A stretch of 64,000 nucleotides of DNA. Origin: Paraburkholderia phenoliruptrix. GTDB taxonomy: Bacteria; Pseudomonadota; Gammaproteobacteria; Burkholderiales; Burkholderiaceae. The first letter of the stretch is position 1. Each line of letters starts with the position of its first letter. The position numbers were made by a program, and so were the translations under genes. Shown one piece after another: positions 8,272 through 16,587 of this stretch. The stretch is from NCBI RefSeq assembly GCF_902859825.1, contig NZ_CADIKB010000002.1, positions 124,001 through 188,000 on the forward strand, written 5' to 3'. The notes under the pieces were generated by a model. It saw only the letters and a list, made by a program, of their open reading frames with translations. It was not told where the DNA came from and did no database searches.

Positions 8272-9042
8272 ATGACCAATACCGGAAAGACGCTGATCGT
8301 CGGCCTCGTGCTGGCGGACCTGGTGATCTGCGCCTATTTACTCTATCCGCGCGAGGAAAAGAAGTCGGCGGCTGCGCCCGAGGCGGCGCTCACCGCGCCT
8401 GACGTCGTCGATTCCCGCCCCGCCGAAACGCATGTGATCGCGGGCAGCATCGTTCGTCCCGGGTCGCCCGAGACGGCTGCGAACGCGAACAACGGCAGCG
8501 CTCAAAACGGCACGAAGGTGAGCCGCGTGGATGTGCGGCCGTCGCCGTCTTCGGCTCAGATAGCAGCGCTCCAGCCTGCAATGCCGGCCATGCCAGCGGC
8601 TCCTGCTGCCCCTGCCACGAACCTCGCGAATATGCCCGCCGTGGATATGCAAACGCAGGCGCCGCTTTCGCAAGTTCCGCAAGCGGCGGCGCAGCAGCCC
8701 ATGCAGCAGCAGCAACAGGTGCAAGTGCAAGCGCAGCAGCAGGCACAGCCCCAACGCTCCTACGCGAGGTCGAAAACCACGCAGCACGCCGACGACTCGC
8801 GCGGCCACGAGGATCTGCGCCGCCACGGTTCCAACGAGGTTGGCGCATTGATGACGGAGTTGCTGGTGCGCGAGTCGGCGAAACTCGATCCTTCGTTGCC
8901 CCCGCCGCCGCCGACCGATCCCGTCGACCTGAATCGCCGCAGCTCGAATCCCGTCGCAGCCGCGATGACCGATCAACTCGTCAAGGAGTCCGCGCGCGTG
9001 GCGCCCGCGTCCGGCACGCAAAAGCAGCCGGGCACGCAATAG
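8272..9042 (+). CDS. Hypothetical membrane-anchored protein with a duplicated C-terminal motif
   Basis: Not recognised. ATG at 8272 gives 256 residues: a short N-terminal membrane segment (TLIVGLVLADLVICAYLLYP, residues about 6-25), then a long Ala/Pro/Gln-rich disordered stretch with a Gln tract (about residues 135-165), then two copies of a motif, SNEVGALMTELLVRESAKLDP (about 187) and SNPVAAAMTDQLVKESARVAP (about 225), joined by a proline-rich linker. The topology suggests a single-pass inner-membrane protein with a periplasmic tail. The frame is open upstream to 8179; GTG at 8242 is an alternative start, and neither start has a strong ribosome-binding site. Convergent with galU. Codon bias is that of a real gene. 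Confidence 0.65.
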   Translation: MTNTGKTLIVGLVLADLVICAYLLYPREEKKSAAAPEAALTAPDVVDSRPAETHVIAGSIVRPGSPETAANANNGSAQNGTKVSRVDVRPSPSSAQIAALQPAMPAMPAAPAAPATNLANMPAVDMQTQAPLSQVPQAAAQQPMQQQQQVQVQAQQQAQPQRSYARSKTTQHADDSRGHEDLRRHGSNEVGALMTELLVRESAKLDPSLPPPPPTDPVDLNRRSSNPVAAAMTDQLVKESARVAPASGTQKQPGTQ

Positions 9043-9096
9043 ACGCAACGGCCGACGCAGCGGCCGACGCAAGCGCCGCGCTTGCCACGGACTGGG

Positions 9097-10008
9097 TCAC
9101 GCAGCGGCCATATCCACGGCGTCAGGGAACTGCATTCTCGAGGCGAGTTGCTCGCGCAGATACGCATCGAATGCCTCTGCGACTTCTGGATGCCGTAACG
9201 CGAACTCCACGGTCGCCTTCAGGTAGCCGAGCTTGCTGCCGCAATCGAAGCGTGTGCCCGCGTAACGGTGCGCGAGCACCTGCTCGTCCGCGAGCAGCGA
9301 TTGCAATGCATCGGTGAGCTGATATTCGCCGCCCGCTCCCGGCGACAGGTTGCGGATATGCCGGAAAATCGCCGGCGTGAGGATATAGCGCCCCACCACG
9401 CCGAGATTGGACGGCGCATCTTTCGGTGCAGGCTTCTCGACGATCGTCGACACCTTCAGCAAGCCGTCGTCCCACTCGCGTCCACCTACCACGCCATATG
9501 AACTGCTGTGCTCGCGCGAAATGCTTTCCACGCCGATGACCGAGCTATGGTAATGGTTGAACACGTCGACCATTTGCGTCAGCACGGGCGGCTCGCCGTG
9601 CAACAGGTCGTCGGCGAGAATCACGGCGAACGGCTGATTGCCCACCAGCTTCTCCGCGCATAGCACCGCGTGGCCGAGGCCGAGTGCATCGGCCTGACGC
9701 ACATAAAAGCAGTCGACGTTGGCCGGTTTAATGCCGCGCACGAGCTCCAGCAGCTTCTGCTTGCCGCGTGCTTCGAGTTCCGCCTCGATCTCGTACGACT
9801 TGTCGAAGTGGTCTTCAATCGCCCGTTTGCTTCGGCCGGTCACGAAGATCATTTCGGTGATGCCCGCGGCAATCGCTTCTTCCACTGCATATTGAATCAG
9901 CGGCTTGTCGACAACCGGCAGCATCTCTTTCGGACTTGCCTTCGTTGCAGGCAGAAACCGAGTGCCCAACCCCGCCACCGGAAAGACGGCCTTCGTCACT
10001 TTCAACAT
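9097..10008 (-). CDS. galU: UTP-glucose-1-phosphate uridylyltransferase
   Basis: A 303-residue GalU: makes UDP-glucose from UTP and glucose-1-phosphate for exopolysaccharide, LPS core and trehalose synthesis in the cytosol. The nucleotide-binding signature [34 protein letters not shown] starts at residue 7, with a downstream lysine in IVEKP and the KLGYLKA segment near the C terminus. Length and motif order match bacterial GalU along the whole protein. It follows, on the same strand with a 132-bp gap, the degenerate GGDEF-EAL gene, so a link between c-di-GMP-type control and polysaccharide precursor supply is possible but unproven. Confidence 0.96.
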   Translation of the reverse strand: MLKVTKAVFPVAGLGTRFLPATKASPKEMLPVVDKPLIQYAVEEAIAAGITEMIFVTGRSKRAIEDHFDKSYEIEAELEARGKQKLLELVRGIKPANVDCFYVRQADALGLGHAVLCAEKLVGNQPFAVILADDLLHGEPPVLTQMVDVFNHYHSSVIGVESISREHSSSYGVVGGREWDDGLLKVSTIVEKPAPKDAPSNLGVVGRYILTPAIFRHIRNLSPGAGGEYQLTDALQSLLADEQVLAHRYAGTRFDCGSKLGYLKATVEFALRHPEVAEAFDAYLREQLASRMQFPDAVDMAAA

Positions 10009-10140
10009 ATTGCACCCCGCAATAGACCATTGAATGTCTGCGAATTCGCGCCGCTTGCAGAAGATTTGCCTCGCGCCAGCAGATGCGAAATGCGCTCGAA
10101 TCGAATCCGGCGCTCGCCGTTGCGGCCGCGCCGCAAGCTA

Positions 10141-11055
10141 TCAGGCGGCGCCGCGCTGAGTCGGCGATGCCGCCGCATCAGCCGCGTCGATGCTCACGCG
10201 CGCAGCCGTGTCGGGCGACAGCAGCAACGCGTTCATGACGCGCAGCCGCCACGCTTCGGGCGGCATGCCGTCAATCGACGTGTTCAGCTTCACCTTGAGC
10301 GACGGATCCAGCACGAGCCGCTCGCGCAGGCTGCTGACGACCCATCTGTCAAGACGGCGCGTCAGGCCAAGCCGTTCGACGGCCTCCAGCGCAATGCCCA
10401 GCGGCCTCGTCTTGCCGCCCGTCCGCTCGGTCAATGCAAGCGCACAATAGGTCGTGACCTGGGCATCCAGCCCTTCACGTAGCGGCGTGAGTTCGAGTGC
10501 GAGCCGTCCCTCGTCCATCGCGCGAAACAGCGCGATGGCGGTGGCCATGTCGCCGTGGTACTGCTCGCGCCAGCCCGGCAGTCGGCCCGGCGCAAGCGAA
10601 GCCGCTCCGATCGCGTCGATGTCGAACGGTCCATCGCCATAGCCTGCGATGCGCACGGAAATAGCCGGATAAACGGTTCCGCTCTCTCCATACACGGGAG
10701 CGCCGCCGAGCGCCTCGACGATGCGGTCCGGCAAACTCGCCTCGCGCATCGGCAATGCGCCGCTCAGCGACTCGGCCGGCGAACCGGCGTCGAACGCAAA
10801 CAGAATGTGATCGCCGCTGCGCGCGACCATGCCGCCTTCCGCGGCAACGAGCTGACGCGCGCGTTCCAGCACCGCGCGCCGCACGGTGGCGCCGAGTGCA
10901 CGCTCGTACGCCGCCTCGATCTGCCGCACGTTGAAGATGGACGCGACGAGGCACAGCGGCATCGCACCGTCGCGCGATTCGCCGCGCCGCATGCCGAGGC
11001 GGTCGAGGAGCGACGCGAGTTGGGCGTCCTTCAGCAGACGATGCAGATCAGTCAT
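10141..11055 (-). CDS. Degenerate, truncated GGDEF-EAL-like protein
   Basis: A 304-residue protein with weak but ordered similarity to the tandem diguanylate cyclase/phosphodiesterase fold. Residues about 35-110 look like a GGDEF domain with the active-site loop changed to SGDHI (VARSGDHILFAFD). Residues about 170-265 look like the first half of an EAL domain (ALFRAMDEGRLALELTPLRE ... LEAVERLGLTRRLDRWVV ... LKVKLNTS), with the EAL motif region replaced by YCALAL and the metal-binding DDFG part absent. If correct it has neither cyclase nor phosphodiesterase activity and would act as a sensor or adaptor. Its start overlaps the stop of the upstream AraC-type gene by 8 nt, and galU follows. The domain call is from pattern reading and needs a profile search. 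Confidence 0.55.
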   Translation of the reverse strand: MTDLHRLLKDAQLASLLDRLGMRRGESRDGAMPLCLVASIFNVRQIEAAYERALGATVRRAVLERARQLVAAEGGMVARSGDHILFAFDAGSPAESLSGALPMREASLPDRIVEALGGAPVYGESGTVYPAISVRIAGYGDGPFDIDAIGAASLAPGRLPGWREQYHGDMATAIALFRAMDEGRLALELTPLREGLDAQVTTYCALALTERTGGKTRPLGIALEAVERLGLTRRLDRWVVSSLRERLVLDPSLKVKLNTSIDGMPPEAWRLRVMNALLLSPDTAARVSIDAADAAASPTQRGAA

Positions 11056-11512
11056 CGTGGCCCTCGCGTTCCGCTAGCTCTTGCGGTGTCGACAACGCGA
11101 TGGCAGCGAGACGCTGACGCTCCGCGTTCCGATAGCCGGTGGGCGATATCGCGAGATGCTGCCTGAAGAGCTTCGCGAGCCGGTCGCCGCTGCTTAGACC
11201 GGTGCGCCGCGCGATCTTGTCGGCGGGCAACTCCGTTTGAATCAGCATGTGGCAGGCTTTTTCCAGCCGCAAACGCAGAACGAATTCGGTCGGCGTTACA
11301 CCGATTTCCTTTCTGAAGCGCCGCAGAAAGTTGCGCTCGCTCATCGCCGCCGCACGCGCGACCGCAGCGATCGAGACGCGCCCTTCCACGCCTACGCGCA
11401 ACTGCTCCGCCGCTGCGCGAATCGGCTCGCTCGGTTGCGACTCCGGCGTTTCGATGCTCGCGCGCATCGGCGCCGCTGTTCCGGTCCAGAGTAGATCGCA
11501 CGCACAATTCAT
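11048..11512 (-). CDS. Short AraC-family transcriptional regulator (HTH domain only)
   Basis: 154 residues, essentially only the AraC/XylS DNA-binding domain: first helix-turn-helix VSIAAVARAAAMSERNFLRRFRKEIGVTP and second helix-turn-helix LPADKIARRTGLSSGDRLAKLFRQHLAISPTGYR. The usual N-terminal ligand domain of 150-200 residues is absent; only about 40 residues precede the first HTH, which recalls the C-terminal part of GlxA-type regulators that lost the DJ-1 domain. A GGGGGCAG ribosome-binding site precedes ATG 11512; ATG 11467 is an alternative start. The gene overlaps the following degenerate GGDEF-EAL gene by 8 nt, so the two are translationally coupled. Confidence 0.8.
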   Translation of the reverse strand: MNCACDLLWTGTAAPMRASIETPESQPSEPIRAAAEQLRVGVEGRVSIAAVARAAAMSERNFLRRFRKEIGVTPTEFVLRLRLEKACHMLIQTELPADKIARRTGLSSGDRLAKLFRQHLAISPTGYRNAERQRLAAIALSTPQELAEREGHDD

Positions 11513-11878
11513 ATGGCTGCCCCCGCAACATGGCGAAATCCGCTTTTTCTGCGGTGCATCATAGGCGCTTCATTTCACGCTCAATTTGAAGGTGTCCGAT
11601 TGCATCCAGCTATTGGCGGATGCGACCAAGCGCGCTCAGGACGGGTGCGAGGAGATTGAACTGACGGAACGCTACGCTATGCGCGCCGGTCGGCGCTCGC
11701 GTGGAAGACGTGATGAAGACGTCGGCTGCAAAGGCGCCGATTGCCTGACGGGTAGCCGGCGCACATTCATCTGTATTGCGAAGCTTTTATGCGGCGCGAT
11801 TGTCGCGTTCGGCCAAGAGCTTGGGTAAAACAGCCGCGCGTCGGCAACCGGTGCTCCCGCGCGACTACACTCCGCTTC
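11513..11878. other. Intergenic region upstream of the AraC-type gene
   Basis: About 365 bp before the candidate sRNA. An 80-codon open frame at 11586-11828 on the + strand has no recognisable motif and atypical codon use and is not called. The leader of the AraC-type gene must lie at its left end. Confidence 0.4.
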
Positions 11879-11962
11879 GGTCTTCGAGGGATCGCTATTT
11901 CAGGACTACCCCGTCCCTCGACTTTCGGCCTGCCGTTCCCTCGGGCGGCAGGCTTTTTTTTG
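11879..11962 (+). ncRNA. Candidate small RNA with two hairpins and an intrinsic terminator
   Basis: A non-coding stretch ends in a textbook terminator: GCCTGCCG (11928-11935), 10-nt loop TTCCCTCGGG, CGGCAGGC (11946-11953), then nine T residues. Just upstream is a second perfect 8-bp inverted repeat, TCGAGGGA (11884-11891) with TCCCTCGA (11914-11921). No + strand gene ends nearby to need this terminator: the left neighbour (AraC type) runs leftward and the right neighbour (MFS) is leftward and ends at 11972. A TACACT -10-like box at about 11867 would give an RNA of roughly 84 nt. Its single-stranded C-rich elements (UCCCUC in the loop and at the first hairpin) are the kind that pair with ribosome-binding sites. 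The 5' end is a guess. Confidence 0.5.
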
Positions 11963-11971
11963 TCATGCCGC

Positions 11972-13285
11972 TTACGCAGCGGCGTCCTCGACAATCGGCT
12001 TGCGCGCCATGAACCAGTAAAACAGCGCGGCGCATCCGGCAATCGCGCCGCCTGAAATAAAGGCAAGCGCGTATGACCCGGTACGATCCACGATGAACCC
12101 GGCAACGACCGGCGAAAACGCGCCGCCAAAATAGCCGCCGAAGTTCTGGATCGCGCTGACCGAGGCGATCATCGACGAAGGCGCGATGTCCGCCGCAAGC
12201 GCCCACGCGGAGCCCACCACGGCCGCGACGAAAGCGAGGCCTACCGTGAACAGCGCGAGCGTCACATTGAACGATTGCGTGAACGGCAGCGCGATTGCGC
12301 ACACGGCGGCACCCACCGCGCAACATGCAATCAGGAGACGCTTCGCGGCAATCGGCGAAGCGAACTGGCGATCGACCATTTTCTTCGCAAGATAGCCGAC
12401 CGCAATCTCGCCGAGCGCGCCGCCGGCCCAAGGGATACCCGCATAGACGCCAAGCTGCGCGAATGAAATATGAAAGCGGTCGAGCAGATAGAGCGGCAGG
12501 AACACGAGGAAAATATTCCACAGCCAGATTGTGCAGAAGTAGCCGAGAATCATGCCCCACACGCTGCGTCGCGCGAATAGCGAACGCCAGCGCAGCGATG
12601 AATGGACGAGCGATCGTTCATGACCGCCGCCGCCCGCTTCAATGTACTCGCGCTCGTCGCTCGAAAGACGCTTGCTGTCCACCGGATTGCGATACAACAT
12701 CAGGAACAGCAGCGCGAATGCAATGCCAAATGCGCCCGTCACGTGAAAGAGCGAGCGCCAGCCAAACGCGACCATCAGCGCGACAAGCACCACGGGCGCA
12801 ATGGCGGGTCCCCACTTGGACGACGAATCCCATACGCCGGTTGCGAAGCCACGCTCTTTTGCCGGAAACCATGCAGCGGTGATTTTCGCGGAGGTCGGCC
12901 AGCACGGCGCCTCGCCGACAGCAAGCAAGGCACGCATCACGAGCAGACCGGAAATGGAACCCACCACGCCGGTGAGCCACGTCGCCACGCTCCACCAGAT
13001 CATCGCGAGCGCGTAGGCGCGCTTTGCGCCGAAGCGGTCGATCACCCAGCCGGCCGGCAATTGCATCACCGCATAGGTCCACGCAAACACACTGCCCAGC
13101 AAACCGATCTGCGTGCGAGTGAGACCGAGGTCCTGAATCATGCCCGGCGCGGCAATGGAAAGACTCGCACGGTCCATGTAGTTGATGATCCCGCCGATCA
13201 GCAGCCAGATGAGCACGTGCCAGCGGAAGTTTAGGCGTGTGGGCTGCACTGCGGCGGCCGTGAGCGAACCAGTGGGCTTGTCCAA
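11972..13285 (-). CDS. MFS transporter, ACS-type organic anion/proton symporter
   Basis: About 437 residues with twelve predicted membrane helices. The first helix LIWLLIGGIINYMDRASLSIAAPGM carries the NYxDR motif of the anion:cation symporter family (tartrate, phthalate, galactarate and glucarate carriers), and the helix 2-3 loop reads GWVIDRFGAKRAY. The open frame runs 78 codons further upstream, but that part is arginine- and cysteine-rich and lacks a ribosome-binding site. TTG at 13283-13285 (LDKPTGS) has GGAG 8 nt before it and gives the usual family length; ATG 13336 is the alternative. It is divergent from the LysR / CoA-transferase / hydratase unit, so the substrate is probably the organic acid that unit activates. 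Confidence 0.85.
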   Translation of the reverse strand: MDKPTGSLTAAAVQPTRLNFRWHVLIWLLIGGIINYMDRASLSIAAPGMIQDLGLTRTQIGLLGSVFAWTYAVMQLPAGWVIDRFGAKRAYALAMIWWSVATWLTGVVGSISGLLVMRALLAVGEAPCWPTSAKITAAWFPAKERGFATGVWDSSSKWGPAIAPVVLVALMVAFGWRSLFHVTGAFGIAFALLFLMLYRNPVDSKRLSSDEREYIEAGGGGHERSLVHSSLRWRSLFARRSVWGMILGYFCTIWLWNIFLVFLPLYLLDRFHISFAQLGVYAGIPWAGGALGEIAVGYLAKKMVDRQFASPIAAKRLLIACCAVGAAVCAIALPFTQSFNVTLALFTVGLAFVAAVVGSAWALAADIAPSSMIASVSAIQNFGGYFGGAFSPVVAGFIVDRTGSYALAFISGGAIAGCAALFYWFMARKPIVEDAAA

Positions 13286-13357
13286 ATCGTGTCTCCGTCC
13301 AGATGGCCATGCACGACCATTCGTCGTTGCGGACATGCACGGTGCAGCAGAACGCCG

Positions 13358-13387
13358 CACTTGTATGCATGTACTGAACGACAAGTG
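13358..13387. promoter_or_regulatory. Candidate LysR-type operator
   Basis: CACTTGT (13358-13364) and ACAAGTG (13381-13387) form a perfect 7-bp inverted repeat with a 16-nt centre that itself contains ATGCAT. It lies in the 296-bp divergent region between the MFS and LysR starts, where a LysR regulator would be expected to bind for autoregulation and activation of the divergent gene. Confidence 0.4.
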
Positions 13388-13581
13388 TACGGACCGGAAC
13401 GCGAGACCTCCAATGTCGAAACTGCATGGGGCGATAGCGTTTTCGTTATCGTGGCGGCGCGTGCGCCCATGCATCGCCAGGTCGAGCCGCCGCGCGCGGC
13501 GCACTACACTATCGGGCAATGCAGGCGCCGGTTCGTCGTTGATACTTGTTTGATGCCTGATTCCATACCCACGGAGACGAA

Positions 13582-14469
13582 GTGAAATTCGACACGACCA
13601 CCGTCCGGCTTATTCTTGCGATTGCGGAAGAAGGCAGCATCTCGCGAGCCGCCGACAAGCTCAGCCTGGCCGTCGCGGCTGCGTCGCGGCGCGTGTCGGA
13701 CCTCGAGGAGCAACTCGGCGCGAAGCTTTTCCGGCGCGTGCCGCACGGCGCGGAACTGACCGAGTCGGGCGCCAGGCTGGTGGAATACGTTCGGCAGATC
13801 GACAACCTGATAGACCGCATGGAAGGCGACGCGCAGGCGCTCATTCACGGCCTCGAAGGACGCATCATCATCGGCGCGCCGAAGGCTGTCGTGATCCAGT
13901 TTCTGGCCCGCGAGATCGCCGCGATCCAGCGCAAGTATCCACGCATCGCGCTCAAGATCGTCGAAGAAAACAGCAAGATCGTCCAGCAGCTGCTGCGCGA
14001 CAGAGTGATCGACGTCGGCATCTACGAGAAGAAAAGCGGCTTTCTCGATCTCGACAAATCCGCTTACCGCGAAGATCGCCTCGTGCTGGTGTATAGCCGA
14101 ACGCATTTCGAATTCGGCAAGGGGCCCGTCGGCATCGACGATATTCTCGATGTTCCCATTGTGAGCCTCGGCAGGGGCTCGGCGGTGCTGTCGGCCGTGG
14201 AGCGCGCGTATCGCAGCCGCGGCCGGCTCTTTCCGAACAATTTCACGGTGACCGGCTTCGACACCATGCTGGCGATGGTGCGTCACGGCCTCGGCGTCGG
14301 TCTCATGCCGCCTGATGTCTTGCAGAGCTTCCACCCTGAGGGAGCGCTTGCGTCGACTGACCTCGACGGAGACTGGTCACGGCGCAGTTACGTGTTGTCC
14401 TGCGTCGAAGGACACGCGCAGGAAGAGACGCTGCGCAATGTCGTCGCTGAGCTGCTGGCAGGCGGCTAG
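13582..14469 (+). CDS. LysR-family transcriptional regulator
   Basis: A 295-residue LTTR. The N-terminal winged helix (RLILAIAEEGSISRAADKLSLAVAAASRRVSDLEEQLGAKLFRRVPHGAELTESG, residues about 6-60) is followed by a two-subdomain inducer-binding region ending in the GLGVGLMPPDVL signature. The GTG start is preferred because GGAGACGAA precedes it directly. It stands between a divergent MFS carrier and a CoA-transferase gene 129 bp downstream on the same strand, so it probably controls both. The inducer is unknown. Confidence 0.92.
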   Translation: MKFDTTTVRLILAIAEEGSISRAADKLSLAVAAASRRVSDLEEQLGAKLFRRVPHGAELTESGARLVEYVRQIDNLIDRMEGDAQALIHGLEGRIIIGAPKAVVIQFLAREIAAIQRKYPRIALKIVEENSKIVQQLLRDRVIDVGIYEKKSGFLDLDKSAYREDRLVLVYSRTHFEFGKGPVGIDDILDVPIVSLGRGSAVLSAVERAYRSRGRLFPNNFTVTGFDTMLAMVRHGLGVGLMPPDVLQSFHPEGALASTDLDGDWSRRSYVLSCVEGHAQEETLRNVVAELLAGG

Positions 14470-14598
14470 CGCGTTTCCACACACCGCGGTTTCGCGAACC
14501 GCGAAACCAGCCATGACGCGGCGATTCTTGCGGCGCGCCCTCGCACTCGGCGACAGTGGAGCCACGACACGAGTCACCCGATCGAGGAGAAGGCCCCC

Positions 14599-15765
14599 AT
14601 GGCGCAATTACCGCAATTACCGCTGCAAGGCATACGCGTGCTCGACGTGAGCCAGGTCATGGCAGGTCCGTTCGCCTGCATGATGCTCGCGGACCTGGGC
14701 GCGGACGTCATCAAGGTCGAGCCGCCCGAGGGCGACCAGACGCGCAGCTCGATGGGCTTCAAGATGAAGGGCCCCGACAGCATGGGCTTTCTGAACCTCA
14801 ACCGCAACAAGCGCTCCGTCACGCTGGACCTGAAAAGCGACGAAGGGCGCGAAATGTTCTACAAGCTCGCCAAAACAGCGGACGTCATCGTCGAGAACTA
14901 TCGGCCCGGTGTCGTGCAGCGTTTGCGGATCGACTACGAGTCCATCAAGGCGATCAATCCGAAGATCGTTTATGCGAGCATTTCCGGCTTCGGACAAAGC
15001 GGGCCATGGGCGTCGCGGCCGGGCTTCGACCTGATGGCCCAGGCCATGTCCGGCGTGATGAGCGTGACCGGCTATAAGGGCGGCAAACCGGTGAAAGCCG
15101 GCGTGCCCGTCGCGGATATCGGTTGCGCGCTCTTTGCCGTGTACGGCGTGCTGTCGGCCTATATCGGTGCGCAGCGAAGCGGAGAAGGCCAGCATATCGA
15201 CGCGTCGTTGTTCGACTCGATCATGGCGTTCTCGATCTGGGACATGTCCGACTATTGGGGCACAGGCGTGCCGCCCACGCCGCTCGGCACGAGCAACAAG
15301 ATGAGCGCGCCCTATCAGGCCGTCAAGGCCCGCGACGGGTACTTTGTCATGGGTGCAACCAATCAGAAGCTATGGACGAGGTTGTGCGAAGTGCTCGATC
15401 GCCGCGATCTGATCGATCACGCCGATTACGCGAGTGTCGCGCTGCGCCTGAAAAATCGCGAGGCGATGATCGAGGTGCTGGAGCAGGAATTCGGCAAACG
15501 CGACAGCGCGGAGTGGGTCGAGGTGCTGCTCGCTGCCGGCATTCCTTCTGGACCTATTCTTTCGTATCCCGAAGCATTTGGGAGCGAGCACGCACGGCAT
15601 CGCAACATGTGCATGGAGATCGAGCATCCGAACGAGGGCACCGTGAAGAACATCGGCTTCCCGGTCAAACTGCTCGGCACGCCGCCGACCGTGCGGCGCC
15701 ACCCTCCGCTGCTTGGCGAGCACAACGACGAAATTTTCGCGGAGATCAACGGAGGTGCGTCATGA
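14599..15765 (+). CDS. CaiB/BaiF-family (class III) CoA-transferase
   Basis: 388 residues of the formyl-CoA transferase/CaiB/racemase family, which moves CoA between carboxylic acids through an enzyme-bound aspartyl anhydride. The N-terminal GIRVLDVSQVMAGPFACMMLADLGADVIKVE signature, EGDQTR, DLKSDEGREMF, and the conserved Asp in PVADIGCALFAVYGVL (about residue 175) are all present. GGAGAAGG precedes the ATG. Its stop overlaps the ATG of an enoyl-CoA hydratase (ATGA), and the LysR regulator lies upstream. The pair suggests CoA activation of an imported dicarboxylate or unsaturated acid followed by hydration; the acid cannot be named from sequence. Confidence 0.9.
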   Translation: MAQLPQLPLQGIRVLDVSQVMAGPFACMMLADLGADVIKVEPPEGDQTRSSMGFKMKGPDSMGFLNLNRNKRSVTLDLKSDEGREMFYKLAKTADVIVENYRPGVVQRLRIDYESIKAINPKIVYASISGFGQSGPWASRPGFDLMAQAMSGVMSVTGYKGGKPVKAGVPVADIGCALFAVYGVLSAYIGAQRSGEGQHIDASLFDSIMAFSIWDMSDYWGTGVPPTPLGTSNKMSAPYQAVKARDGYFVMGATNQKLWTRLCEVLDRRDLIDHADYASVALRLKNREAMIEVLEQEFGKRDSAEWVEVLLAAGIPSGPILSYPEAFGSEHARHRNMCMEIEHPNEGTVKNIGFPVKLLGTPPTVRRHPPLLGEHNDEIFAEINGGAS

Positions 15766-16520
15766 GCGAACCGGTTCGCCTTACCGTTCATGCCTCGGGC
15801 GTGGCAGAAATCCTGATCGACAGACCCGAGCGGCACAACGCAATGACGCTCGCCATGTACGAGTCGCTGCTCGCGCACATTGCGCAGTGCGAAGCAAACA
15901 GCGGGGTGCGCTGCGTGCTGCTGCGCGGGGCCGGCGGCAAGTCTTTCATTTCCGGCACGGACATCGGCTATTTCAGGGACTTCCGCGACGGACGCGATGG
16001 GCTCGCGTATGAAGCGTTTGTCGAGCGCGTGATCGACACCGTCGAGCGAATTGCGGTACCGACCATCGCCGTGATCGACGGCTGGGCCGTGGGCGGCGGT
16101 CTTGCGCTCGCCACTGCCTGCGATTTTCGCGTGTGCACCGGCGCGTCGCGTTTCGGCGCGCCGATTGCAAAGACGCTGTCGAACACGCTGTCTTCGCGCA
16201 ATCTCGCGCGGCTTCAGGCGGCGTTCGGCACGCCGCGCGTCAAGAAGATGCTCATGCTCGCGGACTACCTGGGCGCGGACGAAGCGCTCGCATGCGGATA
16301 TGTGCACGAGATCTGCGCGCGCGAGGCGCTGGAGGACGCGGCACATGCGCTCGCGCAACGGTTGATAGCGCTATCGCCGGTCACGCAGCAGGCGGTGAAG
16401 GAAAGCTTGCGCCGCATCGTGATCGAACAGCGGCTCGACGACGAGGATCTGATCGAAGCGGTATACGGCAGCAGCCGTTTCAAGGAGGCGGTGGTGGCGT
16501 TTAGTTCTTCGAAGAGGTGA
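15762..16520 (+). CDS. Enoyl-CoA hydratase/isomerase family protein
   Basis: A 252-residue crotonase-fold protein: IDRPERHNAMTLAMYESLL near the start, oxyanion-hole segment GAGGKSFISGTDIGYF (about residues 60-75) and GWAVGGGLALATACDFRVCT. ATG at 15762 overlaps the CoA-transferase stop and is preceded by GGAGGTGCGTC; the longer frame upstream is antisense-free shadow over the CoA-transferase. The SGTDI version of the oxyanion loop and the absence of the usual glutamate pair near ASRFGAPIAKTL leave the exact reaction (hydratase, isomerase or lyase) open. A terminator for the opposite strand follows. Confidence 0.88.
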   Translation: MSEPVRLTVHASGVAEILIDRPERHNAMTLAMYESLLAHIAQCEANSGVRCVLLRGAGGKSFISGTDIGYFRDFRDGRDGLAYEAFVERVIDTVERIAVPTIAVIDGWAVGGGLALATACDFRVCTGASRFGAPIAKTLSNTLSSRNLARLQAAFGTPRVKKMLMLADYLGADEALACGYVHEICAREALEDAAHALAQRLIALSPVTQQAVKESLRRIVIEQRLDDEDLIEAVYGSSRFKEAVVAFSSSKR

Positions 16521-16546
16521 CGGTAGAGCACCACTGCTAAAACGCA

Positions 16547-16570
16547 AAAAAACGCCGCAATTGCGGCGCC
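16547..16570 (-). terminator. Intrinsic terminator of the glycine-zipper gene
   Basis: On the minus strand, the 16-bp perfect palindrome CGCCGCAATTGCGGCG (16554-16569) is followed by seven T residues (16547-16553 read as A on the plus strand). It lies 18 bp after the stop of the leftward glycine-zipper gene. Confidence 0.8.
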
Positions 16571-16587
16571 TTCTCGTCACGCATCAC

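Noticed and set aside
9043..9096. Short GC-rich repeat CGGCCGACGCA and hairpin near the galU end
   Set aside because: Two copies of an 11-mer and a tight stem without a T tract are common in such GC-rich DNA; no function supported.
11586..11828. 80-codon plus-strand open frame upstream of the sRNA candidate
   Set aside because: No ribosome-binding site, no motif, and its codon use differs from neighbouring genes.
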